This document shows, in pieces, positions 1 through 5,900 of a DNA stretch of 9,147 nt (position 1 is the first letter of the stretch; every line of letters starts with the position of its first letter). The stretch is taken from positions 1 through 9,147 of the forward strand of contig JALWSJ010000032.1 of NCBI GenBank assembly GCA_026993705.1, read 5' to 3'. The notes under the pieces are model-generated. The model worked only from the letters and a program-made list of their open reading frames with translations, was not told the DNA's origin and searched no databases. Source of the stretch: Flavobacteriales bacterium. GTDB taxonomy: Bacteria; Bacteroidota; Bacteroidia; Flavobacteriales_D; Parvicellaceae. The translations under genes were made by a program, and so were the position numbers.

Positions 1-62
1 AACGCGAGTGAAATAAGTGCAAGAAAGTGGAATTTGTAGTTTTCAGACGATAAATATTTCAT
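1..62 (-). CDS. N-terminus of a secreted/outer-membrane protein (partial, runs off left edge)
   Basis: Reading leftwards from an ATG at 62-60, the frame is open to the edge and gives 20 residues, MKYLSSENYKFHFLALISLA. A charged and polar start followed by a hydrophobic stretch (HFLALISLA) looks like the beginning of a Sec signal peptide. It lies downstream of, and on the same strand as, the small Cys-rich protein at 201-677. In Bacteroidota that position is often held by a TonB-dependent outer-membrane receptor, so such a receptor is the best guess, but nothing of the mature protein is visible. A 16-base hairpin-forming palindrome lies just before the start codon. The identity is inference from context only; the existence of the gene is moderately supported. 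Confidence 0.45.
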   Translation of the reverse strand, partial: MKYLSSENYKFHFLALISLA

Positions 63-65
63 TTA

Positions 66-81
66 CATAGCACAAGCTATG
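66..81 (-). repeat. Short perfect inverted repeat ahead of the partial CDS
   Basis: CATAGC (66-71) and GCTATG (76-81) are perfect inverted copies separated by ACAA. On the minus strand this forms a 6-bp stem with a 4-base loop ending four bases before the ATG at 62-60. It could hinder ribosome access or be a protein-binding site. It may also be chance, since the stem is short. Confidence 0.3.
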
Positions 82-200
82 AAAAATAAAACATTTTCAC
101 AGTACTTAAACAGACATTAAGACTACTAAACAATCACGAAACGCTAAGAAAACAACGTTAGGAATCCCCCTTTTGAATTTTGAATAAGAATAATTTTAAT

Positions 201-677
201 TCAAATAATAAATACTTGATGGAGCAGGTTCAACTCCTGTGTGGAAAAATAAGACCTGTAATAATAAATCGATTCACCTTCATCAACGCTTTCATTTCTC
301 CCAGAAACAAACAAAGCATAAATAAAGGAAATAGGAAAAAGTAAAACCTTATAAATAGAAGCATCAACTTCTTTAGTGGGATTATAATCCCCAACATCCA
401 AAACAAGCTCTACATTCTTACAACAATCTTCGCGTTGAATACCGGAATCACCAGAATGATTTTTACATTGCCTTTCTTTTACTTCTACACGATGACAACA
501 CTCTTTAACTGGAGTAACCTCCTCTTGCATTTCACAAACTTCAACCTCTCCAAAAAAAGCAATATCCCAAACCTCCCCTTTACAATAATGAATATCCATA
601 GAATACCCGATTGATGAAAAGAACATCAAAAAAGCTAAAAGCAAAGCCGTTACTTTATATGTAAAACTGTTGTACAT
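201..677 (-). CDS. Small Cys/His-rich signal-peptide protein, HYC_CC_PP-like family
   Basis: The product has 158 residues. Residues 1-26 form a signal peptide or membrane anchor (YKVTALLLAFLMFFSSIGYS). They are followed by His30-Tyr31-Cys32, Cys48, the pair Cys60-Cys61 with His62, Cys71, His74, and a second pair Cys85-Cys86. A second hydrophobic stretch lies at about 109-125. The HYC motif right after the signal peptide plus a CC pair matches a family of small exported Bacteroidota proteins (HYC_CC_PP-like), often encoded beside TonB-dependent receptors. Metal binding or redox chemistry in the periplasm is plausible but unproven. I do not see the family's PP motif clearly; NP at 99-100 lies in the usual region. 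The frame stays open to an ATG at 755, but that would add an odd PIPIPFPIRF leader encoded by a hexamer repeat and would cover the likely promoter, so the ATG at 677 is preferred. Confidence 0.65.
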   Translation of the reverse strand: MYNSFTYKVTALLLAFLMFFSSIGYSMDIHYCKGEVWDIAFFGEVEVCEMQEEVTPVKECCHRVEVKERQCKNHSGDSGIQREDCCKNVELVLDVGDYNPTKEVDASIYKVLLFPISFIYALFVSGRNESVDEGESIYYYRSYFSTQELNLLHQVFII

Positions 678-699
678 TTTGTTTAGAATGAATCTAATT

Positions 700-723
700 G
701 GAAATGGAATTGGAATTGGAACT
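700..723. repeat. Four tandem GGAATT-like hexamers
   Basis: The copies GGAAAT, GGAATT, GGAATT and GGAACT lie head to tail. They fall between the likely promoter and the start codon of the minus-strand Cys-rich gene, at or just inside the 5' end of its leader. Two copies are exact and two differ by one base. Confidence 0.6.
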
Positions 724-724
724 A

Positions 725-755
725 CAAGTATAAGAAAGTTTAATTCAAAAAACAA
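725..755 (-). promoter_or_regulatory. Probable Bacteroidota-type promoter for the Cys-rich exported protein
   Basis: Read on the minus strand, TATACTTG (732-725) matches the -7 consensus TAnnTTTG at all but one fixed base, and TTG (755-753) lies 20 bases upstream as the -33 element. Transcription would start near 718, giving a leader of about 40 bases to the ATG at 677. This supports that start over the upstream ATG at 755. Confidence 0.4.
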
Positions 756-765
756 GAAAAATTAT

Positions 766-795
766 TTGTGAAATTTAAATTAAATTGTATTTTTG
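766..795 (+). promoter_or_regulatory. Bacteroidota-type promoter for rpmE2
   Basis: A perfect -7 element TATTTTTG (788-795, fitting TAnnTTTG) is preceded by TTG (766-768) with a 19-base spacer, the spacing expected for the primary sigma factor of Bacteroidota. Transcription would start around 800-803, about 37 bases ahead of the ATG. Confidence 0.7.
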
Positions 796-838
796 CGATT
801 CATTATAAATTATCAATAACTATATTATACTAAATAAA

Positions 839-1096
839 ATGAAAGCAGATATACATCCTGAGAATTATAGACTAGTCGTTTTTAAAGACATGTCAATGGG
901 TTATTCTTTTTTAACTAGAAGCTGTGTAAATACAAAAGAAACAGTAAAATGGGAAGATGGAAATGAGTATCCTTTATACAAATTGGATATTTCCAGTAAA
1001 TCACACCCATTCTTTACTGGTAAATCTCAATTAGTAGATACAGCAGGTCGTATCGATAAATTTAAAACAAGATACGGAAACAGAAAAAAAAGCTAA
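839..1096 (+). CDS. rpmE2: 50S ribosomal protein L31 type B
   Basis: This 85-residue protein is a component of the large ribosomal subunit at the intersubunit bridge. It begins MKADIHPENYRLVVFKDMS and carries the conserved SKSHPFFTGKSQLVDTAGR block (about 53-71) and a basic C-terminus (KTRYGNRKKS). It lacks the CXXC zinc-binding motif of type A L31: its only cysteine is Cys29. That places it in the zinc-independent type B group, which is the normal L31 in Bacteroidota. Length is typical. It has its own promoter and a strong terminator, so it appears to be a single-gene transcription unit. In some other bacteria type B L31 is induced on zinc starvation; nothing here (no recognisable Zur site) suggests that, and it is probably constitutive. 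Confidence 0.95.
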   Translation: MKADIHPENYRLVVFKDMSMGYSFLTRSCVNTKETVKWEDGNEYPLYKLDISSKSHPFFTGKSQLVDTAGRIDKFKTRYGNRKKS

Positions 1097-1114
1097 TCAT
1101 AAGCGAAACAAACT

Positions 1115-1152
1115 AAAAAAGCCTTTGGATTCAAATTCAAAGGCTTTTTTTA
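1115..1152 (+). terminator. Rho-independent terminator after rpmE2
   Basis: The stem GCCTTTG (1121-1127) pairs with CAAAGGC (1138-1144), extended inward by a G-U and two A-U pairs and outward by an A run (1115-1120) facing a T run (1145-1151). The loop is TCAA. The A tract on the left could also make it work for transcripts from the other strand. Confidence 0.9.
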
Positions 1153-1157
1153 TGGAG

Positions 1158-1184
1158 TTGTTTTAAAAGGTATCCTTACCTTTG
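1158..1184 (+). promoter_or_regulatory. Promoter for sufE
   Basis: A perfect -7 element TACCTTTG lies at 1177-1184. TTG at 1158-1160 is a possible -33 element, with a rather short 16-base spacer. The predicted start of transcription near 1191 lies downstream of the TTG codon at 1182, so that codon cannot be the translation start and the ATG at 1212 is used. Confidence 0.55.
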
Positions 1185-1211
1185 CCAAATAATTTGCAAA
1201 GACATATTGGT

Positions 1212-1631
1212 ATGACAATAGAAGAAAGAGAACAAGAAATCATTGAAGAGTTTTCAATGTTCGATGATTGGATGGACAAATACGAACACATCATCGAATT
1301 AGGAAAAGAACTTCCCCTAATTGATGAAAAATTCAAAACTCCGGACTATCTTATAAAAGGATGTCAATCTCAAGTTTGGTTAAACGCTGATTACAAAGAC
1401 GGAAAAATTAGTTTCACCGCAGATAGTGATGCAATCATCACAAAAGGAGTTATCGCCCTATTAATAAGAGCCTTAAACAATCAATCTCCAAAAGATATTT
1501 TAACCGCCAAACTGGATTTTCTAAAAGAAATCGGACTGCAAGATCACCTTTCTCCAACCAGAGCGAATGGATTATTGGGTATGGTTAAACAATTAAAAAC
1601 GTACGCTTTGGCTTATGCCAATAAAGGTTAA
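1212..1631 (+). CDS. sufE: SufE family sulfur-acceptor protein for Fe-S cluster assembly
   Basis: The 139-residue product starting MTIEEREQEIIEEF has the length and fold pattern of SufE. SufE takes persulfide sulfur from the cysteine desulfurase SufS and passes it to the SufBCD scaffold in the cytosol. The key active-site cysteine is seen in GCQSQVW as Cys51, the same number as in E. coli SufE. The helical segment FDDWMDKYEHIIELGKELP (about 16-34) and the C-terminal block SPTRANGLLGMV (about 114-125) are also typical. The frame is open upstream to a TTG at 1182, but that codon overlaps a promoter -7 element. No other suf gene is next to it, as is common for Bacteroidota where sufE can lie apart. 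It is followed after 94 bases by plsX on the same strand with no obvious terminator. Confidence 0.92.
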   Translation: MTIEEREQEIIEEFSMFDDWMDKYEHIIELGKELPLIDEKFKTPDYLIKGCQSQVWLNADYKDGKISFTADSDAIITKGVIALLIRALNNQSPKDILTAKLDFLKEIGLQDHLSPTRANGLLGMVKQLKTYALAYANKG

Positions 1632-1713
1632 TTTTATTTTATTTTCAAAATAGAACTTATTAAAAGTGAATAACTAAAACAAAACTTATAAGGGGTTGTA
1701 TAAAATTTCTTAG

Positions 1714-1721
1714 TACTTTTC
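1714..1721 (+). promoter_or_regulatory. Possible -7 element just before plsX
   Basis: TACTTTTC differs from TAnnTTTG only in the last base. The nearest upstream TTG (1696-1698) has a 15-base spacer, which is short. If used, transcription would start at or very near the GTG start codon of plsX, giving a leaderless or nearly leaderless mRNA. The alternative is read-through from sufE. Confidence 0.25.
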
Positions 1722-1725
1722 GGGC

Positions 1726-2670
1726 GTGAAACTTGGTTTAGACATAATGGGAGGAGATTTTGCACCTTTAGCAACTGTTGAAGGAGCAATAAAAGCTGTT
1801 AGAGAACTACCGGCGACATGTAGAATTGTTTTAATTGGCAATACAGAGAAAGCTAAAGAAATTTTATCAAAAAATAAAATTAGCCATGAACTTTTTGACT
1901 TTGTTCATACGGAACAAGTTATTGAGATGAACGAACATCCGACAAAAGCCTTCAAACACAAACCTCATTCTAGTTTGGCGGTAGGATTTCAAATGCTTAA
2001 AAACGGAGAAATTGATGCTTTAGGCAGTGCAGGAAACTCAGGGGCAATCCTCGTCGGAGCAATGTTTTCCATACGTAGCATAGCGGGAGTTTACAGACCT
2101 TGCGTAGCCTCTATTGTACCCAAAGAAAACGGGAAAGAAGCTATCATATTAGACGTAGGAATAGTAGCTGACTGTAAACCGGATGTTTTGTATCAATTTG
2201 CAATGTTAGGGGCTATTTATGCTGAATTTGTTTATGGAATAACCAATCCTAGAGTGGCTTTACTCAATATCGGTGAAGAAAAAGAGAAAGGAAACCTTCT
2301 AACTCAGGCTACTTATTCTCTGATGGAAGGAACTGAAGATTTTAATTTTGTCGGCAATGTAGAAGGAAGACATATTTACGGTGGAGGTGTCGATGCAGAT
2401 GTTATTGTTTGTGATGGTTTTACCGGAAATGTAGTTTTAAAACAAGCAGAAGCATTTTATGAATTAATAAAAAAACGTAATCTCTTAGATGATTACTTCA
2501 AACGATTTAATTATGAAATGTATGGAGCTACTCCTGTTTTAGGAGTCAATGGAAATGTTCTTTTAGCTCATGGAATATCAAATTCCAATGCAATAAAAAA
2601 TATGCTTCTACTTTCTCGTAACTTGGTAGAAGCAAAGCTAACGGAAAAAATAAAAAAAGCATTCAAATAA
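1726..2670 (+). CDS. plsX: Phosphate acyltransferase PlsX
   Basis: The 314-residue protein converts acyl-ACP to acyl-phosphate, the acyl donor for PlsY in the first step of phospholipid synthesis. It acts at the cytosolic face of the membrane. Recognisable blocks are the N-terminal LGLDIMGGDFAP, SAGNSGAILVGAMFSIR (101-117), RVALLNIGEEKEKGN (176-190), DVIVCDGFTGNVVLK (225-239) and the C-terminal helix NAIKNMLLLSRN. The start is a GTG; no better ATG fits, because the family's conserved N-terminus begins exactly here. One oddity is that the usually conserved DVG-x-N segment reads DVGIVAD (143-149), with Val147 where Asn is expected. The gene is followed after 13 bases by fabH, so the two are surely co-transcribed. 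The rpmF gene commonly found upstream of plsX is not present in the window. Confidence 0.95.
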   Translation: MKLGLDIMGGDFAPLATVEGAIKAVRELPATCRIVLIGNTEKAKEILSKNKISHELFDFVHTEQVIEMNEHPTKAFKHKPHSSLAVGFQMLKNGEIDALGSAGNSGAILVGAMFSIRSIAGVYRPCVASIVPKENGKEAIILDVGIVADCKPDVLYQFAMLGAIYAEFVYGITNPRVALLNIGEEKEKGNLLTQATYSLMEGTEDFNFVGNVEGRHIYGGGVDADVIVCDGFTGNVVLKQAEAFYELIKKRNLLDDYFKRFNYEMYGATPVLGVNGNVLLAHGISNSNAIKNMLLLSRNLVEAKLTEKIKKAFK

Positions 2671-2683
2671 GAATTTAAATATT

Positions 2684-3673
2684 ATGAATAAGAAAATAAC
2701 AGCAGCAATAACGGCTGTACACGGAGTTGTTCCACCAAACAAATTAACCAACAAAGATTTGGAAAAGATGGTGGACACCAATGATGAATGGATAGTTTCC
2801 AGAACAGGAATCAAAGAAAGAAGAATTATTGAAAAAGGAAAAGCACTTTCTGATTTAGGGGCAGAAGTAGTAGCAGGAATTTGTAAAAAAAGAGGTATTT
2901 CTCCTTTAGATCTCGATATTGTTATTGTTGCCACAGTTACTGGCGACCACCGTTTCCCAAGCACATCCAATATTATTTGCGACAAAGCAGGTGCAACCAA
3001 CGCATGGGGATTTGACGTGAACGCTGCATGTTCCGGTTTTCTTTTCGCTTTAACTACCGGACAACAATTTATAGAAAATCAATCTGCAAAAAAAGTATTG
3101 GTAATCGGGGGAGACATTATGTCTAGTATATTAGACTACACTGACCGATCTACTTGTATTATTTTTGGCGACGGTGCAGGAGGTGTCCTCTTAGAACCCA
3201 ATGAAGAAGGTCTAGGTATCCAAGACTCTATCATGAAAGTTGATGGCTCTGGAAGAAAATATCTAGTACAACAAGCCGGAGGCTCATTAGAACCAATTAC
3301 AAAAGAAAATGTAGAAACCCCCGCTATGTACGTACATCAAGAGGGAGCTACCGTATTCAAATTTGCTGTTACTAATATGGCTAATGTAAGTGCAGAAATT
3401 ATGGAAAGAAACCACCTTACTTCGGATGATGTTACTTGGTTGGTTCCGCATCAAGCAAATTTAAGAATTATCGATGCTACAGCGAGAAGAATGGGCTTAT
3501 CAAAAGATAAGGTAATGATTAATATTCAAAAATACGGTAACACTACATCTGGTACTATTCCTTTATGTTTATGGGAATGGGAAGACCAACTAAAAAAAGG
3601 AGATAATGTTGTTTTAGCTGCTTTTGGCGGTGGTTTTACTTGGGGAGCTATTTATCTTAAATGGGCGTATTAA
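2684..3673 (+). CDS. fabH: Beta-ketoacyl-ACP synthase III (FabH)
   Basis: The 329-residue enzyme condenses a short acyl-CoA with malonyl-ACP to start type II fatty-acid synthesis in the cytosol. The full catalytic triad is visible: Cys116 in NAACSGFLFAL, His256 in VPHQANLRII and Asn286 in YGNTTSGTIPL. Other family marks are the N-terminal DEWIVSRTGIKERR (34-47), DHRFPSTSN at the substrate loop (88-96) and the C-terminal glycine-rich FGGGFTWGA (314-322). Length fits the family (E. coli FabH has 317). An ATG start 13 bases after plsX fits tight coupling. It is followed by a 28-bp perfect palindrome that may partly end transcription before accB. Confidence 0.96.
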   Translation: MNKKITAAITAVHGVVPPNKLTNKDLEKMVDTNDEWIVSRTGIKERRIIEKGKALSDLGAEVVAGICKKRGISPLDLDIVIVATVTGDHRFPSTSNIICDKAGATNAWGFDVNAACSGFLFALTTGQQFIENQSAKKVLVIGGDIMSSILDYTDRSTCIIFGDGAGGVLLEPNEEGLGIQDSIMKVDGSGRKYLVQQAGGSLEPITKENVETPAMYVHQEGATVFKFAVTNMANVSAEIMERNHLTSDDVTWLVPHQANLRIIDATARRMGLSKDKVMINIQKYGNTTSGTIPLCLWEWEDQLKKGDNVVLAAFGGGFTWGAIYLKWAY

Positions 3674-3680
3674 TTAATCT

Positions 3681-3708
3681 AAAAGAACTTCGATATCGAA
3701 GTTCTTTT
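3681..3708. terminator. Perfect 28-bp palindrome between fabH and accB, likely (bidirectional or partial) terminator
   Basis: The half AAAAGAACTTCGAT (3681-3694) is followed at once by its exact reverse complement (3695-3708). It begins 7 bases after the fabH stop. As RNA it can fold into a 12-bp stem with a small loop and ends in four U residues, after which the sequence turns A-rich. The short U tract suggests a weak or leaky terminator, or an mRNA end-stabilising hairpin. As DNA it could also be a dimeric protein-binding site. Confidence 0.6.
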
Positions 3709-3786
3709 AAAAATTATTACCTTAGCCTATCTAAAACTAATTTTTAATAAAAAAAGAGATTTATCTCGTAATAAAAACAACACACA

Positions 3787-4302
3787 ATGAAACTTAGTGA
3801 AATTCAAGAATTGATAAAATTTGTTGCCCGTGCAGGAGTGAACGAAGTAGAAATAGAGCAAAAAGACTTTAAGATTTTAATAAAATCAGATTATTTAGCA
3901 AAGAAGAAATCTAATTTTAAAGAAGAACCACAAATTATTCAACAACAAGTTCCGGTTGCTATGCCTCAACAAGTAATGGCTGCACCTGCTCAACAAGTGC
4001 AACAAACTCCTGTCGAGACAAAAGCACCTGAAGCACCGGTAAAAAAAGACGAAGAAGCAAATTATATCACGATTAAATCTCAAATGATAGGTACTTTCTA
4101 CCGTTCTCCTTCGCCGGACAAACCGCCGTTTGTTTCAGTAGGCGACACAATTAAAGAAGGTGATCCAATATGTATTATTGAAGCTATGAAACTCTTTAAC
4201 GAAATTGAAGCTGAAGTAAACGGTAAAATCGTAAAAGTATTAGTTGATGACGCTACACCTGTTGAGTTTGATCAACCTTTATTTTTAGTTGACCCTTCGT
4301 AA
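3787..4302 (+). CDS. accB: Biotin carboxyl carrier protein of acetyl-CoA carboxylase (AccB)
   Basis: The 171-residue protein carries the biotin that is carboxylated by AccC and then delivers the carboxyl group to the AccAD transferase for malonyl-CoA synthesis. The N-terminal part (1-36, LSEIQELIKFVARAGVNEVEIEQKDFKILI) is the usual AccC-binding region. It is followed by a flexible Gln/Pro/Ala-rich linker (about 48-86). The C-terminal biotinyl domain (93-170) contains the biotin site EAMKLFNEIEAE with Lys135 as the modified residue, and the AccB-type thumb SPSPDKPPF (107-115). The thumb separates it from biotin domains of other carboxylases. It is separated from fabH by 113 bases including a palindrome and from accC by 170 bases. 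Confidence 0.95.
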   Translation: MKLSEIQELIKFVARAGVNEVEIEQKDFKILIKSDYLAKKKSNFKEEPQIIQQQVPVAMPQQVMAAPAQQVQQTPVETKAPEAPVKKDEEANYITIKSQMIGTFYRSPSPDKPPFVSVGDTIKEGDPICIIEAMKLFNEIEAEVNGKIVKVLVDDATPVEFDQPLFLVDPS

Positions 4303-4472
4303 TTATAAAATAGCTTTGAACAGAAGTTCTTGCTTACAGACGTGAATTCTTTTTAAAGGTATAATATATATATTACATCTTTTTGTAATTTTCTGATATA
4401 ATTACAGTAACAAATATTATTAAATTCACGGTATTCAATCTTCGTTCAAGATCAAAAAATAAATACAACAAT
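4303..4472 (+). other. accB-accC spacer, AT-rich, no gene
   Basis: This spacer has stop codons in every frame used and no clear TAnnTTTG promoter. It contains small inverted repeats (for example ATTACA at 4372-4377 against TGTAAT at 4384-4389, with another ATTACA at 4401-4406), none with a T tract good enough to call a terminator. accB and accC are probably co-transcribed across it. Confidence 0.5.
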
Positions 4473-5819
4473 ATGTTTAAAAAGATATTAATTGCTAATC
4501 GGGGGGAGATTGCACTTCGCATTATTCGAACGTGCAAAGAAATGGGGATAAAAACCGTTGCTGTATATTCCACTGCCGATAAAGACAGTTTGCACGTTCG
4601 TTTTGCGGATGAAGCCGTATGTGTTGGACCTCCAGCCAGTTCGGAATCATATTTAAAAATCCCGAATATAATTGCTGCCGCCGAAATTACAAATTCCGAT
4701 GCCATTCACCCGGGATATGGTTTTCTTTCTGAAAACGCCCATTTCTCAAGGGTTTGTAAGGAACATGATATTAAATTTATTGGTGCACTACCGGAACAAA
4801 TTGAAGGAATGGGCGATAAAGCATCCGCCAAAGCGACCATGATAAAAGCTAAAGTTCCCACTGTACCAGGATCAAAAGGTCTCTTAAAAGATCTGAAAGA
4901 CGCAAAGAAAAATGCCGAAAAAATAGGTTATCCTGTCATGATCAAAGCTACCGCAGGTGGTGGTGGAAAAGGAATGCGTGTTTGTTGGAATGATGAAGAA
5001 TTAGAAGTGAATTGGGGTTCTGCTCGTCAAGAAGCTGCGGCTGCTTTTGGCAATGATGGGATGTATATGGAGAAGTTCATTGAAGAACCTCGCCACATTG
5101 AAATTCAAATAGCAGCAGACCAATACGGAACAGCTTGCCATATGTCCGAAAGAGATTGCTCTATTCAAAGAAGACATCAAAAATTGGTAGAAGAAACTCC
5201 TTCGCCTTTTATGACTGATGAGTTAAGAAAAAAAATGGGAGAAGCGGCAAAAAAAGCAGCGTTGGCAGTAAATTATGAAGGTGTTGGAACTGTTGAATTT
5301 CTAGTCGATAAGCATCGTAATTTTTACTTCATGGAAATGAATACCCGTATTCAAGTTGAACATACAATTACGGAAGAAGTGATTAATTTTGATTTAATAA
5401 AAGAGCAGATAAAAATTGCCGCCGGTGAAAAAATAAGTGGTAACGATTATTTCCCTGTCGGACATTCTATTCAATGTCGAATAAATGCTGAAAACCCATT
5501 TAAAAACTTTATGCCATCTCCGGGTAAGATAACGAACTATCATTCTCCCGGTGGTCATGGAGTAAGAATTGATACACATGTTTATGCCGGTTATTCAATC
5601 CCTCCTTTTTACGACTCAATGATTAGTAAATTAATCACGGTGGCCCAAACTAGAGAAGAAGCAATCCTTAAAATGAAAAGGGCTTTAGAAGAATATGTAA
5701 TTGAAGGTGTAAAAACGACAATTCCTTTTCACTTGCAATTATTGGAAGACAAAAAATTTAGAGAAGGTGATTTTACAACTAAATTTATGGAAACCTTTGA
5801 AATAAAAGATAGTGAATAA
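4473..5819 (+). CDS. accC: Acetyl-CoA carboxylase biotin carboxylase subunit (AccC)
   Basis: The 448-residue cytosolic enzyme uses ATP and bicarbonate to carboxylate the biotin on AccB. It has the three-part biotin carboxylase layout. The N-terminal domain begins MFKKILIANRGEIALRIIR; the ATP-grasp domain has Lys116 (MGDK), Lys158 (MIKAT), the glycine loop AGGGGKGMR (161-169), Lys237 (RRHQK), Glu275 (GTVEF) and Glu288; the catalytic stretch EMNTRIQVEH has Arg292 and Glu296. Arg336 and the C-terminal domain follow. Length matches E. coli AccC (449). Small departures from the usual sequence are FIGALPE where FIGPSPE is typical (102-108) and EHTITEE where EHPVTE is typical (Thr298 in place of Pro). 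All catalytic residues are kept, so it should be active. A strong terminator follows. Confidence 0.96.
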   Translation: MFKKILIANRGEIALRIIRTCKEMGIKTVAVYSTADKDSLHVRFADEAVCVGPPASSESYLKIPNIIAAAEITNSDAIHPGYGFLSENAHFSRVCKEHDIKFIGALPEQIEGMGDKASAKATMIKAKVPTVPGSKGLLKDLKDAKKNAEKIGYPVMIKATAGGGGKGMRVCWNDEELEVNWGSARQEAAAAFGNDGMYMEKFIEEPRHIEIQIAADQYGTACHMSERDCSIQRRHQKLVEETPSPFMTDELRKKMGEAAKKAALAVNYEGVGTVEFLVDKHRNFYFMEMNTRIQVEHTITEEVINFDLIKEQIKIAAGEKISGNDYFPVGHSIQCRINAENPFKNFMPSPGKITNYHSPGGHGVRIDTHVYAGYSIPPFYDSMISKLITVAQTREEAILKMKRALEEYVIEGVKTTIPFHLQLLEDKKFREGDFTTKFMETFEIKDSE

Positions 5820-5844
5820 ATTTGCATTCTATACATCAATAATC

Positions 5845-5889
5845 AAAAAAGAAGGTAACCGACTTAGTTAAGTTGGTTACCTTTTTTGT
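5845..5889 (+). terminator. Strong Rho-independent terminator after accC
   Basis: A 14-bp stem (5852-5865 with 5870-5883, one G-U pair) encloses the loop AGTT, with an A run before it and six T residues after it (5882-5887). It ends the lipid gene block. Its T tract lies only about a dozen bases ahead of the next gene's ATG, and TACCTTTT (5878-5885) within it resembles a -7 promoter element. Confidence 0.9.
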
Positions 5890-5900
5890 TTAGCTGTACA

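Noticed and set aside
173..204. AT-rich inverted repeat (TTGAATT against AATTCAA) at the end of the Cys-rich gene as a terminator
   Set aside because: The loop is long, the stem is nearly all A-T and there is no convincing T tract on the minus strand. It may be chance in AT-rich DNA, and the next gene could be co-transcribed.
2638..3000. Open frame of 120 codons on the minus strand over plsX and fabH
   Set aside because: It lies antisense to the well-identified fabH; its composition (hydrophobic and low-complexity) is what the reverse of Lys-rich coding DNA gives, and it matches no family I recognise.
3750..3770. Small GAGATTTATCTC hairpin before accB as a riboswitch or attenuator
   Set aside because: It has only four or five base pairs and no T tract, too little to support a regulatory RNA.
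4373..4705. Open frame of 110 codons on the minus strand over the start of accC
   Set aside because: Two thirds of it is the reverse of the highly conserved accC N-terminus, and no promoter or start signal supports it.
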